Below, in pieces: positions 1 through 6,742 of a stretch of 11,709 nt of DNA. The notes under the pieces are model-generated. The model searched no databases and had not been told where the DNA came from. It worked only from the letters and a program-made list of their open reading frames with translations. The stretch's first letter is position 1; each line of letters starts with the position of its first letter. The position numbers and the translations under genes were made by a program. Where the stretch lies: the NCBI GenBank assembly GCA_964346175.1, contig CAYFTG010000028.1, positions 1 to 11,709 of the forward strand, in the 5' to 3' direction. Source of the stretch: DTU032 sp964346175 (GTDB lineage Bacteria; Bacillota; Clostridia; Saccharofermentanales; DTU023).

Positions 1-351
1 AAGCAACTTTACTATGCAGATGCCAGTACAGATGCTGAAGCCGGGGTTAACCACAATACAGTCAAGGCTTATGACATGACAGACGGAGCTTCCAAGCTCC
101 TTTACACAGAGAAAGACAGCGCTGTCTTCATTATGCTGGAGGTGTCCGACGAGGGAGATATCTTTGCGCATGTTAATCTCAGCTATGTCAATATTCGTGT
201 AATCCATATCAATCCCGAAACCGGCGTGACAAGCAGGATGACGGTGCATGACGGGAGCGTCTTTCATTATGTCGGAAGCATAGGACAAGTCCATTATTTT
301 TTCACGGATGAACAGTCTCCAAGAGGGAAAATTGGGTATAGTATTCCCTGA
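1..351 (+). CDS. 3' fragment of an unrecognised protein
   Basis: The frame is open from the first base of the window to a TGA at 349-351, so the gene begins upstream. I do not recognise the family. The visible part (about 116 residues) contains short strand-rich stretches such as LYYAD, VKAYDM, KLLYTEKDSAVF and GSVFHYVGSIGQVHYFF. This pattern would fit beta-propeller-like repeats, but that is only a suggestion. The last dozen residues (from about QSPRGK) overlap the tail of an opposing TetR fragment. They are probably not the natural C-terminus, because both reading frames seem to lose their family-like sequence at about 310-328. The piece is likely truncated at its 3' end by a junction, either a real rearrangement or an assembly/amplification chimera. 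Confidence 0.4.
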   Translation, partial: KQLYYADASTDAEAGVNHNTVKAYDMTDGASKLLYTEKDSAVFIMLEVSDEGDIFAHVNLSYVNIRVIHINPETGVTSRMTVHDGSVFHYVGSIGQVHYFFTDEQSPRGKIGYSIP

Positions 352-628
352 AAAACTTCGGTTCAACCAGAAGAGATTCCCAGATAATATTGTACATATG
401 CTGATCATCTCTGACCATTTCCAGGAAGACCATCAGCCCTACTTTTTCAATCTCTCTTTGAGAGTTCAGACCTTCAACTCGTTGAGCGATGTTGCTTCTT
501 ATCTTGTGAGAATACTGACGTAGAAGATACTCGTAACAAACCAGTTTGCTTTCAAAATAAATATAAAATGTCCCTAATCCTACCCCCGCCTCTTCAGTGA
601 TGACTGGACGGAAACTTCTGTTCGTCAT
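302..628 (-). pseudogene. TetR/AcrR-family regulator fragment, broken at both ends
   Basis: The minus-strand translation contains the second half of a TetR-type helix-turn-helix, ITEEAGVGLGTFYIYFESK (about residues 10-28), followed by an alpha-helical ligand-domain start ending at REYYTQFS. A TetR repressor normally has about 25-35 residues before this motif (first helix and the LF...G...T region) and about 190 residues in all. Here only 9 residues precede the motif. Extending the frame upstream to the stop at 656-658 adds nothing that resembles the missing helix. The C-terminal LLETVHP looks unrelated to the family. The ATG at 626-628 has no convincing ribosome binding site. I read it as a remnant truncated on both sides, probably not a functional DNA-binding protein. 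The family call is firm; whether the breaks are biological or an assembly artefact is open. Confidence 0.6.
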
Positions 629-658
629 TTTGTCACCCCAACAAAACTCAGCCGATCA

Positions 659-1338
659 ATGCCTTATCGTATTCAGGAAGTAGGAGACTTTCAGACCTTC
701 TATCCGTATTATACGGAGCGCGCAAATCTTCTCTCTTTTCAGATTATCTACTCTCTTGCCGGAGAGGGCCATTTAGATTATAAAGATATGAGTTTTACGA
801 TCAAACCGGGACAGATTTTCATAATAAATTGCATGGAACATCATGTGTACTATACTCCGATTGGGAAAACTTGGGATACTCTATGGGTCCACTTTTATGG
901 TGAAAATGTACTTCCTGTTTTTAAAGAAATAAATTCTTATGGCTACGCACCTTTTACTGTAAATAACAAATATCAAATGGAGACCTGGCTTCGACGAATA
1001 TTAACCTTAAATCAGGAAAAAAGCTTAGGCTATGAGGTCCAATCTTCCAATATAATCAATGAAATTCTGACAGAAATGTTGATGCAAGTTCTAACGACCA
1101 ATGAACCTATAACGTCAGTTCCTAAAGACATTGAAGCTGTGATCAACTATATTGAACAGCATTATCAAGAATCTCTTTCTTTAGATGAGTTGGCTTCGCG
1201 TTTTGGTATAAGCAAATATCACTTGGCACGCAAATTTAAAGCTACTACCCGCATCACCGTAAATGAGTTCATCATACTGACTAGAATAAACTTTGCTAAA
1301 CATAGATTGCGGGAAAGCGACGATACAGTTACCAGCAT
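659..1338 (+). CDS. AraC-family transcriptional regulator, 3' end lost in gap
   Basis: The first 226 residues of an AraC/XylS regulator are present. Residues about 5-140 form a cupin-like sugar-sensing domain (LLSFQIIYSLAGEGHLDYKDMSFTIKPGQIFII is its typical strand pattern). From about 160 the C-terminal DNA-binding domain begins, with the first helix-turn-helix at about 173-193 (LSLDELASRFGISKYHLARKF) and the start of the linker to the second (NEFIILTRINFAKHRLRES). The second helix-turn-helix, usually about 40-45 further residues, falls in the N run. The ATG at 659 is the only ATG in this frame after the stop at 575, but no Shine-Dalgarno precedes it. The open frame continues upstream with no credible start, so the true N-terminus may have been lost at the same junction that truncates the TetR piece. 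The coding sequence is visibly more AT-rich than the sugar operon. It converges on the ABC ATPase gene and could regulate it or a neighbouring unit; there is no direct evidence. Confidence 0.75.
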
Positions 1339-1438
1339 NNNNNNNNNNNNNNNNNNNNNNNNNNNNNNNNNNNNNNNNNNNNNNNNNNNNNNNNNNNNNN
1401 NNNNNNNNNNNNNNNNNNNNNNNNNNNNNNNNNNNNNN
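1339..1438. other. assembly gap of 100 N
   Basis: A run of exactly 100 N is the usual placeholder for a gap of unknown length. Both flanking genes point into it and are cut: the AraC-family gene lacks about 40-45 residues and the ABC ATPase about 5-15. If both are intact in the genome, the real gap must hold roughly 150 bases or more of coding sequence plus any terminators. It is therefore probably longer than 100 bases, unless the two contigs are not true neighbours. Any reading frame running through the N run is meaningless. Confidence 0.95.
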
Positions 1439-2518
1439 TTTGTCAAAGAGATGGATTTTGTTCATGTCAAAACTGATATCGATTTTTTCATCCATTGTGA
1501 AATGTCCGTCGGATCTCTCCTTGGCAATCAGCTGCTCACCTTTGTAGTCGATGTAGATGTATATTTCTGAGCCCATGTGTTCGGCAACTTCTACAACTGC
1601 GTCCAGATATGGCGGTTCAACGGACAGACCTCTTACTATTGAGACGTCCTCCGGTCGAACTCCTAGAACGAGGTCTTTGTTCGTGAATTGTTCTAAAACG
1701 TTATTTTTGAATTTTCCATCAGGAAGAGGGAAGAGGCTGGAGTTGATTTTTGCATAGTATTTTCCGCCTTGCTTGTGGATGGTGGTGTCGATAAAATTCA
1801 TCTGCGGCGTGCCAATAAAGCCTGCTACAAAGATATTGTCGGGGAACTTATAGAGTTCTTGTGGGGTTCCGACTTGCATAATATCGCCATCATTCATAGC
1901 TACAATGCGGTCAGCCATTGTCATGGCTTCAGTCTGGTCATGGGTGACGTAAACGAAAGTGGTATTCAGCTTGTTATGCAATTTAGTAATCTCTGTTCGT
2001 GTGGAGGCGCGCAGCTTGGCATCAAGATTAGAGAGTGGTTCGTCTAGGAGGAAGGCTTTCGGATCTCTGACCATGGCCCGACCTAAGGCGACTCTTTGGC
2101 GTTGACCGCCGGAGAGGGCTTTTGGTTTTCTCTTTAAGTAATCCTCAAGTTCGAGAATCTTAGCTGTATCGCGCACATGTTGATCAATCTCTTCTTGGGG
2201 AACTTTGCGCAGCTGGAGAGCGAAAGCCAGGTTTTTGTAGACGGTCATATGAGGATAGAGAGCATAGTTTTGAAAGACCATCGCTATGTCCCTATCTTTC
2301 GGCAAGACGTTGTTGACCAGTTCATCGCCGATGTAGATTTCGCCCTCGGTGATTTCTTCCAAGCCAGCTATCATACGCAGCACTGTGGATTTGCCACAAC
2401 CGGAGGGTCCTACCAAGACGATGAACTCCCGATCCTCGATTTCTAAGCTGAAATCCTTAACAGCAAGGACATCGCCGGGGTAAATTTTCTTCAAATTCTT
2501 AAGTTTTATTCCACTCAT
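1439..2518 (-). CDS. msmK: sugar ABC transporter ATP-binding protein (MalK/MsmK/UgpC type), 3' end in gap
   Basis: This is the cytoplasmic ATPase that powers CUT1-type sugar import, pairing as a homodimer with the two permeases encoded upstream. The 360 visible residues carry Walker A GPSGCGKST (37-45), the Q-loop at Q83 (MVFQNYALYPHMTV), the LSGGQ signature (135-139), Walker B AFLLDEP (155-161, with E160 as catalytic base), the D-loop SNLD (163-166) and the H-loop His193. From about 235 on there is a MalK-type C-terminal regulatory/TOBE region (LGVRPEDV, AEHMGSEIYIY, KIHLFDK). Family members are about 365-375 residues, so only the last few are missing in the N run. The ATG at 2516-2518 is preceded by AGAGG six bases upstream and lies 12 bases after the GH94 stop codon, so it is the last gene of the operon. 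In many Firmicutes this ATPase is encoded apart from the transporter and shared by several; here it appears dedicated. The gene symbol indicates family, not proven orthology. Confidence 0.93.
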
Positions 2519-2530
2519 AAAAAACCTCTG

Positions 2531-4918
2531 TCACATTATGTATAAGATCTCGTTATAGTCACTTAAATCGTCATAGGGAAAGTGATTGCTTTCCCTTCTT
2601 AGCCCATTGAGATAAATCTCCGTATAACCGGACTCTTTCTTATTCTTGTTCTGTATCTTAATCAGCAACTTTTTGCTGCGGAAAAGCTTTTCGATCACGA
2701 GCTGATCCCAGTCTTGGGGGATGCTCGGCTGAATGAGGATGCCGTTGAGATCGGGGCGGATTCCTAAAATTCCTTCAACGCACGCCACCATCATCGTAGA
2801 GGCGGTTCCTGTCAGCCAGTGGATATGGGACCGCCCTTCATGCGGGCTCTCAGCACTCTCAGTGAATTGGCCGTAGACATAGGGTTCCAGCTGCCTTATG
2901 TCAGCGATGTCGTTTTGCTCAGCAGGAGAAGAAGCCTGATAAATCTCATAGGCCCGCTCGCCGCGCCCGAGAAGAGATTCTGCGAGCACCAACCAGCCTT
3001 GTGGCTGGAGAAAAATGCCGGCATTTTCTTTGCAGGAAGGGTTGTAGATCTTAGCGAGTGCCCCTTCGAAATCAAGCTGCTTAAAACTGCTGTTCATCAG
3101 GCACGCTCCATAAGGAGTAAAGAGCTCCTCGTAGACCAGATCCAGAATTTTTGTCGCTCTGGTACCTGTGGCGTGAGCGGAAAGGACGGCCCAGCTTTGG
3201 GGATTGAGCCACAAGCTGGCTTCTATACTGTCTATGGAGCCGATGCGCAGACCGTCTTCCGTGATGCCTCTTATGTAGCGGTCGCCCTCATAACAGAGCG
3301 TCTCGATCTTAGCACCCAGTTCGCTTTGCTTAAGACGTAATTCGTCTGCATAGGCGGTGTCGCTCCGCAGGATGGCGAAGCTCTCCATGATCGTAAGTGC
3401 CAGGTACAGTTGCAGGGCAACGAAGGTGGATTCGCCCTTTTCGCCCAATCGCAGTGTGTCATTCCAGTCAGCGTAGAGTCCGGCGGGTAGACCGTTAGCG
3501 CCCAGATTGTTGAAGGAAAATTCGATGGCTTTCTTCAAGTGCTCGTAGACCGAAGCTGTGCCGGAGTTGGCGTAGGGGACAGTCAGCTCGAGCAAGTCGC
3601 TATCTCCTGTTTCGGCGATATACTTCCTGATTGTGGGGAAAAGCCAGAGTGCATCGTCTGCACGATAGGAAGGATGACCGGTCTCTTGCACATAGGAGAA
3701 ATCATCCGGGGTGTCCTCCTGACCCGGCTTATGATCAAACTTGACCAGCGGCAAGCCGCCGCCGTTGTCGACCTGAGCCGAGAGCATGAAGATTAGCTTT
3801 TCGCGTGCAAGCTCTGGAGCGAGGTGGATGATTCCTTGAATATCTTGAACGGTGTCGCGATAACCGTAGCCGTTTCTTTGCCCGCAATAGATGAGAGATG
3901 CGGCACGGGACCAGGTAAAGGTAATGAAACATTGATAAGCGTTCCAAGTATTCACCATTTGATTGAAGTTTTCATCCGGCGTTTTAACTTTGAAATTCTT
4001 CAGCTTATTCTCCCAGTATGCTGCCAACTCCTCTAATTCGACTACACAGTGATGCGTAGGGGCATCCTGTGTTTCTTCGTAAGTCCGAATAATTTCGTCT
4101 GCCTGTTCTTTGTCGTGTTGGCCGAGAATGAAGGCGAGTTCTTTTTCTTCCCCCGGCTGTAAGGTTAGGGCCGTATGAAGGCCGCCGCAAGAGTTGAGGC
4201 AATAATTCAGCGTGTTGCTGCACTTGCCGTTTTCAACTACTTGAGGATTAGCGTAAGAGCGGTATGCGCCGATGAAATCAACCCTGTCACCGGTATAGCT
4301 GCTGACGGGGGCTCCCGTCAGTGCGAAAAAGCGCTCCACAGCTTCTTCTGAGTTTTCGCTGATGCGCTGTAGGATTTTGTTTTCGTCAAAATATGTTCTG
4401 GAGATGAATTGCGAATATTGTAGGTTGACTAGATCTTGCTCATAGTCACCGTTATTGGTGAATTCGGCGTAACCGAAGACGGAAAGTCGGCGCTCAGCTT
4501 TTGAATTATTTCTAAGACGCAGACGCCAAACTTCATAGGTTTTGTTTAGAGGGACGTAATAGGCGGTCTCAGTGGAAATACCACTATATTCGGAGGAGAT
4601 GATCGTGTAGCCGAGACCGTGCCGACATTGACTTGAATAGCCGTCGCCCTTGCCTACAGGTTGCCAAGAGGCGGACCAGTAATCGCCGCTCTCGTCGTCT
4701 CGTAGATAAATATAGCGCCCCGGTTTGTCGTCGTAGTTAAAGCGATAACGTAGGATGCGGCCCTTGGCTCCGCTTTTTACAAAAGAGTAGCCGCCGGCGT
4801 TGTGGGAAATGATGGCACCATATTCGGGGGAGCCCAAATAATTGGCCCAGGGAGCGGGTGTGTCCGGCCTTGTGATGACGTATTCTTTACGCTCCTGTGA
4901 AAAGTGCCCGTATTTCAT
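2531..4918 (-). CDS. GH94 glycoside phosphorylase, chitobiose/cellobionate phosphorylase-like
   Basis: This 795-residue cytoplasmic enzyme is of family GH94 (formerly glycosyltransferase 36), which cleaves beta-linked disaccharides with phosphate to give an alpha-sugar-1-phosphate. The N-terminal beta-sandwich begins EYVITRPDTPAPWANYLG and ISHNAGGYSF; the helical (alpha/alpha)6 barrel follows. It has the conserved QRNGYGYRDTVQD stretch (R348 and R354), the acid/base motif ADWND (483-487) and WLTGTAS (701-707), whose Thr-Gly contacts phosphate in characterised relatives. The KENAGIFLQPQGW segment has Gln638 where characterised GH94 phosphorylases have His. The N-terminus and the RNGYGYRD spacing resemble chitobiose phosphorylase more than cellobiose phosphorylase, while the length (about 790-800) also suits cellobionic acid phosphorylases. 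The exact substrate cannot be fixed. The ATG at 4916-4918 follows AAGGAATAGG and starts three bases after the reconstructed permease stop; the gene ends with TGA at 2531-2533. It lies inside the transporter operon, so its substrate is probably what the transporter imports. Confidence 0.85.
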   Translation of the reverse strand: MKYGHFSQERKEYVITRPDTPAPWANYLGSPEYGAIISHNAGGYSFVKSGAKGRILRYRFNYDDKPGRYIYLRDDESGDYWSASWQPVGKGDGYSSQCRHGLGYTIISSEYSGISTETAYYVPLNKTYEVWRLRLRNNSKAERRLSVFGYAEFTNNGDYEQDLVNLQYSQFISRTYFDENKILQRISENSEEAVERFFALTGAPVSSYTGDRVDFIGAYRSYANPQVVENGKCSNTLNYCLNSCGGLHTALTLQPGEEKELAFILGQHDKEQADEIIRTYEETQDAPTHHCVVELEELAAYWENKLKNFKVKTPDENFNQMVNTWNAYQCFITFTWSRAASLIYCGQRNGYGYRDTVQDIQGIIHLAPELAREKLIFMLSAQVDNGGGLPLVKFDHKPGQEDTPDDFSYVQETGHPSYRADDALWLFPTIRKYIAETGDSDLLELTVPYANSGTASVYEHLKKAIEFSFNNLGANGLPAGLYADWNDTLRLGEKGESTFVALQLYLALTIMESFAILRSDTAYADELRLKQSELGAKIETLCYEGDRYIRGITEDGLRIGSIDSIEASLWLNPQSWAVLSAHATGTRATKILDLVYEELFTPYGACLMNSSFKQLDFEGALAKIYNPSCKENAGIFLQPQGWLVLAESLLGRGERAYEIYQASSPAEQNDIADIRQLEPYVYGQFTESAESPHEGRSHIHWLTGTASTMMVACVEGILGIRPDLNGILIQPSIPQDWDQLVIEKLFRSKKLLIKIQNKNKKESGYTEIYLNGLRRESNHFPYDDLSDYNEILYIM

Positions 4919-4921
4919 GTC

Positions 4922-5020
4922 CTATTCCTTCACGCTGCCCATGGCTACGCCGCGGACGATGTACTTGGACAAGAAAATGTAGATGACCAAGATTGGGATG
5001 ATGGCGAGGAATATCAGCAT
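4922..5020 (-). pseudogene. cut-off C-terminal tail of the MalG-type permease
   Basis: Directly after the in-frame TAG at 5021-5023, the same frame encodes 32 residues beginning MLIFLAIIPILVIYIF and ending YIVRGVAMGSVKE, followed by a normal TAG at 4922-4924. This is the classic sixth helix and C-terminal tail of MalG-type permeases, so the intact protein would be 284 residues, the usual size. No frameshift is needed: one codon (TAC or TAT to TAG) accounts for it. The first codon of this tail is ATG, but no good ribosome binding site is seen for independent translation. Confidence 0.85.
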
Positions 5021-5776
5021 CTAAACCTGGCCCATATCGAATTTAAGATAGTCGGCACTGCGCAGTTGGGCGATGAGGATGGGTAGGGTCTTTTTGTCCG
5101 CAGAGCGAATTATCAGCGAGGGAATGAAGTAGTTGTTCCATGAACCGACGAAGGTGAAAATAGCTTGGACTGCTATGGCCGGCTTCATTATCGGCAGGAC
5201 CATCTGGTTGAAGATTCTGAATTCGCTGGCCCCGTCCATGCGGGCAGCCTCAATCATTGCGAGGGGCAGATTGCTCTGCATGTATGAGAGCATGAAATAA
5301 AAGACAATGGGCGAGGTCACCGAGGGGATGATCAGAGGGAGATGGCTGTCCATTAAGCCTAATTGGTTCATCCAGCGGATGAAACCTAGGGCGTAGACTT
5401 GGTTCGGAATCATCATGATCAGAAGGATGAAGGTGAAGACAAACTTTTTCAACTTATATTCATAGACATAGACGCTGAAGGCTGTCAGGGTCGAGAAATA
5501 TGTTGCCAGCACTGCGCTGGATCCTGCGATGACAAAGCTGTTGACGATGCCTTTAAGTACCGGCAATTCCTTATTGTTCATTACGTTTCTCAGGTTAGGC
5601 AGGAAGAACGATCCAAAAGTTGCGGAAAAACCTTTCTGAACCTCTGAGTGTGCCCTGCTGGAGTTTACGATCAGAAGATAAAAGGGGAAGAGACAGATTA
5701 GGGTCAGCAATACTAAGACCAAATAGACAAAGAATTTATTTAGCCTGCGTAGGCGCATTTCTTTTTGCAGATCCAT
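5021..5776 (-). CDS. CUT1 sugar ABC permease, MalG type, ended early by an in-frame TAG
   Basis: This is the second inner-membrane permease subunit of the sugar importer. The translated part is 251 residues. It has an N-terminal membrane helix at about 15-38 (FFVYLVLVLLTLICLFPFYLL), then further hydrophobic segments around 79-110, 113-132, 145-165 and 200-225. The EAA loop that docks on the ATPase is EAARMDGASEFRIFNQMVLPIMKP, with E176 first. The frame stops at a TAG (5021-5023) after FDMGQV. Relatives have a Tyr or another residue here and continue into a sixth helix. The same frame does continue correctly after the stop to 4922 (next entry). The ATG at 5774-5776 directly abuts the TAG of the preceding permease, with AGGAGG eight bases upstream, so the two are probably translationally coupled. 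If the stop is real, the protein lacks its last helix and is likely defective, and downstream expression may suffer. Confidence 0.9.
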   Translation of the reverse strand: MDLQKEMRLRRLNKFFVYLVLVLLTLICLFPFYLLIVNSSRAHSEVQKGFSATFGSFFLPNLRNVMNNKELPVLKGIVNSFVIAGSSAVLATYFSTLTAFSVYVYEYKLKKFVFTFILLIMMIPNQVYALGFIRWMNQLGLMDSHLPLIIPSVTSPIVFYFMLSYMQSNLPLAMIEAARMDGASEFRIFNQMVLPIMKPAIAVQAIFTFVGSWNNYFIPSLIIRSADKKTLPILIAQLRSADYLKFDMGQV

Positions 5777-6685
5777 CTACTTTGCCTCCTTTTCTGTCAA
5801 GTTTCGATACACAACAAAACTGAGTATGGCCGTTGCTATTAGGAGAATGACGGACAAGGCTCCGGCCAGTCCGTAGTTCTTGCTGAACAGGTGGTTGTTA
5901 AGATACATAATCAGGGTCATTGAGGTGCGGTTCGGGCCGCCCCTACCGTTCGTGAAAATCTGCGGCACATCAAACATCTGGATACCGCCGATCATCGACG
6001 TAATTAGCACATAGACTAGAATCGGTCTGATTGATGGCAGTGTCACATGCCAGAAAGTTTTCCACGGACCTGCCCCGTCGATCTGGGCAGCTTCAAGGAT
6101 GGAATCGTCTATGCCCATAACTCCGGCCATAATGAGGATGGTTGTATTGCCGAACCAGAGTAGGAAGTTCATTAGGACAATCAAACCTCTATTGCCACCG
6201 ACGCTGTCCATGAAACTGAAACGTTCGAAGCCGAGAGAAACGAGAATGTTGTTCACCGGGCCGACGTCGGAGAAGAGAGCGAAGAAGAGCATTGAAAAGG
6301 CAGCAGCCATGATCAAGTTCGGCATATATATAACAGTCTTGAAAAAAGACGAGAATTTAATGTCAAGTCGTTTGCTGGTAAACCAGACGGCTAAGAGCAA
6401 GGAAATTAGGATTTGAGGAATGAAGCCCAAAATCCAGATAAAAAAGGTATTCCAAGCATATTTAGGTAGATCCGTTTCAAATAAGATCGTCTTGTAATTA
6501 TCCAGCCCTACGAAATTTGGACCGATCTGTGTCAGTCCTGACATATAGTTTTCGAAAAAACTATAGTAAATAGTTGATGCTAGCGGAATAAGCGTAAATA
6601 CAATGAATACGGAGAAAAAAGGAAGTAGAAAAACGTAGCCCCATTTGGAGTATGAAATCGACTTTCTTTGCTTCAGGCTTTTCAT
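5777..6685 (-). CDS. CUT1 sugar ABC permease, MalF type
   Basis: This is the first inner-membrane permease subunit of the sugar importer, 302 residues, normal for the short MalF/MsmF class. Six hydrophobic segments are visible: about 16-44 (WGYVFLLPFFSVFIVFTLIP), 78-102, 115-138, 166-190, 220-240 and 272-295. The EAA loop contacting the ATPase is EAAQIDGAGPWKTFWHVTLP, starting at E198. The ATG at 6683-6685 is preceded by AGGTGA at a good distance. The stop is a TAG at 5777-5779, immediately followed by the ATG of the partner permease with no spacer. This shows that TAG serves as a real terminator in this genome. A strong hairpin separates it from the upstream binding-protein gene. Confidence 0.93.
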   Translation of the reverse strand: MKSLKQRKSISYSKWGYVFLLPFFSVFIVFTLIPLASTIYYSFFENYMSGLTQIGPNFVGLDNYKTILFETDLPKYAWNTFFIWILGFIPQILISLLLAVWFTSKRLDIKFSSFFKTVIYMPNLIMAAAFSMLFFALFSDVGPVNNILVSLGFERFSFMDSVGGNRGLIVLMNFLLWFGNTTILIMAGVMGIDDSILEAAQIDGAGPWKTFWHVTLPSIRPILVYVLITSMIGGIQMFDVPQIFTNGRGGPNRTSMTLIMYLNNHLFSKNYGLAGALSVILLIATAILSFVVYRNLTEKEAK

Positions 6686-6704
6686 TAAGTGTCACCTCGA
6701 AGTA

Positions 6705-6734
6705 TAAAGGGGACGCGAGCCCGCGCCCCCTTTA
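6705..6734 (-). promoter_or_regulatory. intercistronic hairpin between binding-protein and permease genes
   Basis: An inverted repeat with 13-bp arms (6705-6717 and 6722-6734) and a four-base loop lies in the 57-base gap between the binding-protein stop (6743-6745) and the permease start (6685). On the minus-strand transcript the stem begins AAAGGGGGCGCG and closes with CGCGUCCCCUUU. The only irregular position is a G-U wobble, so the pairing favours the minus strand. It is followed by UUUAUACUU rather than a clean U tract, so full termination is unlikely. By analogy with malE-malF intergenic hairpins, it probably protects the 3' end of the binding-protein mRNA and/or partly terminates, giving more binding protein than permease. 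Confidence 0.75.
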
Positions 6735-6742
6735 AAGATCTC

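Noticed and set aside
324..349. AGGGAA / TTCCCT inverted repeat that might be a terminator
   Set aside because: Six-base arms with a 14-base loop and no U tract are weak; it lies at a suspected junction and is likely chance.
1181..1570. Reading frames that run through the N gap, extending the AraC protein and the ATPase into each other
   Set aside because: Translation through N of unknown length is not real; both genes should be treated as cut at the gap edges.
2819..4223. Several open frames on both strands overlapping the 795-residue GH94 gene
   Set aside because: They are shadows of the conserved GH94 frame and have no recognisable domains.
5021..5023. Reassigned genetic code with TAG as sense codon
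   Set aside because: TAG cleanly ends the adjacent MalF-type permease directly before the next start codon and also closes the restored MalG-type frame, so TAG acts as a normal stop here.
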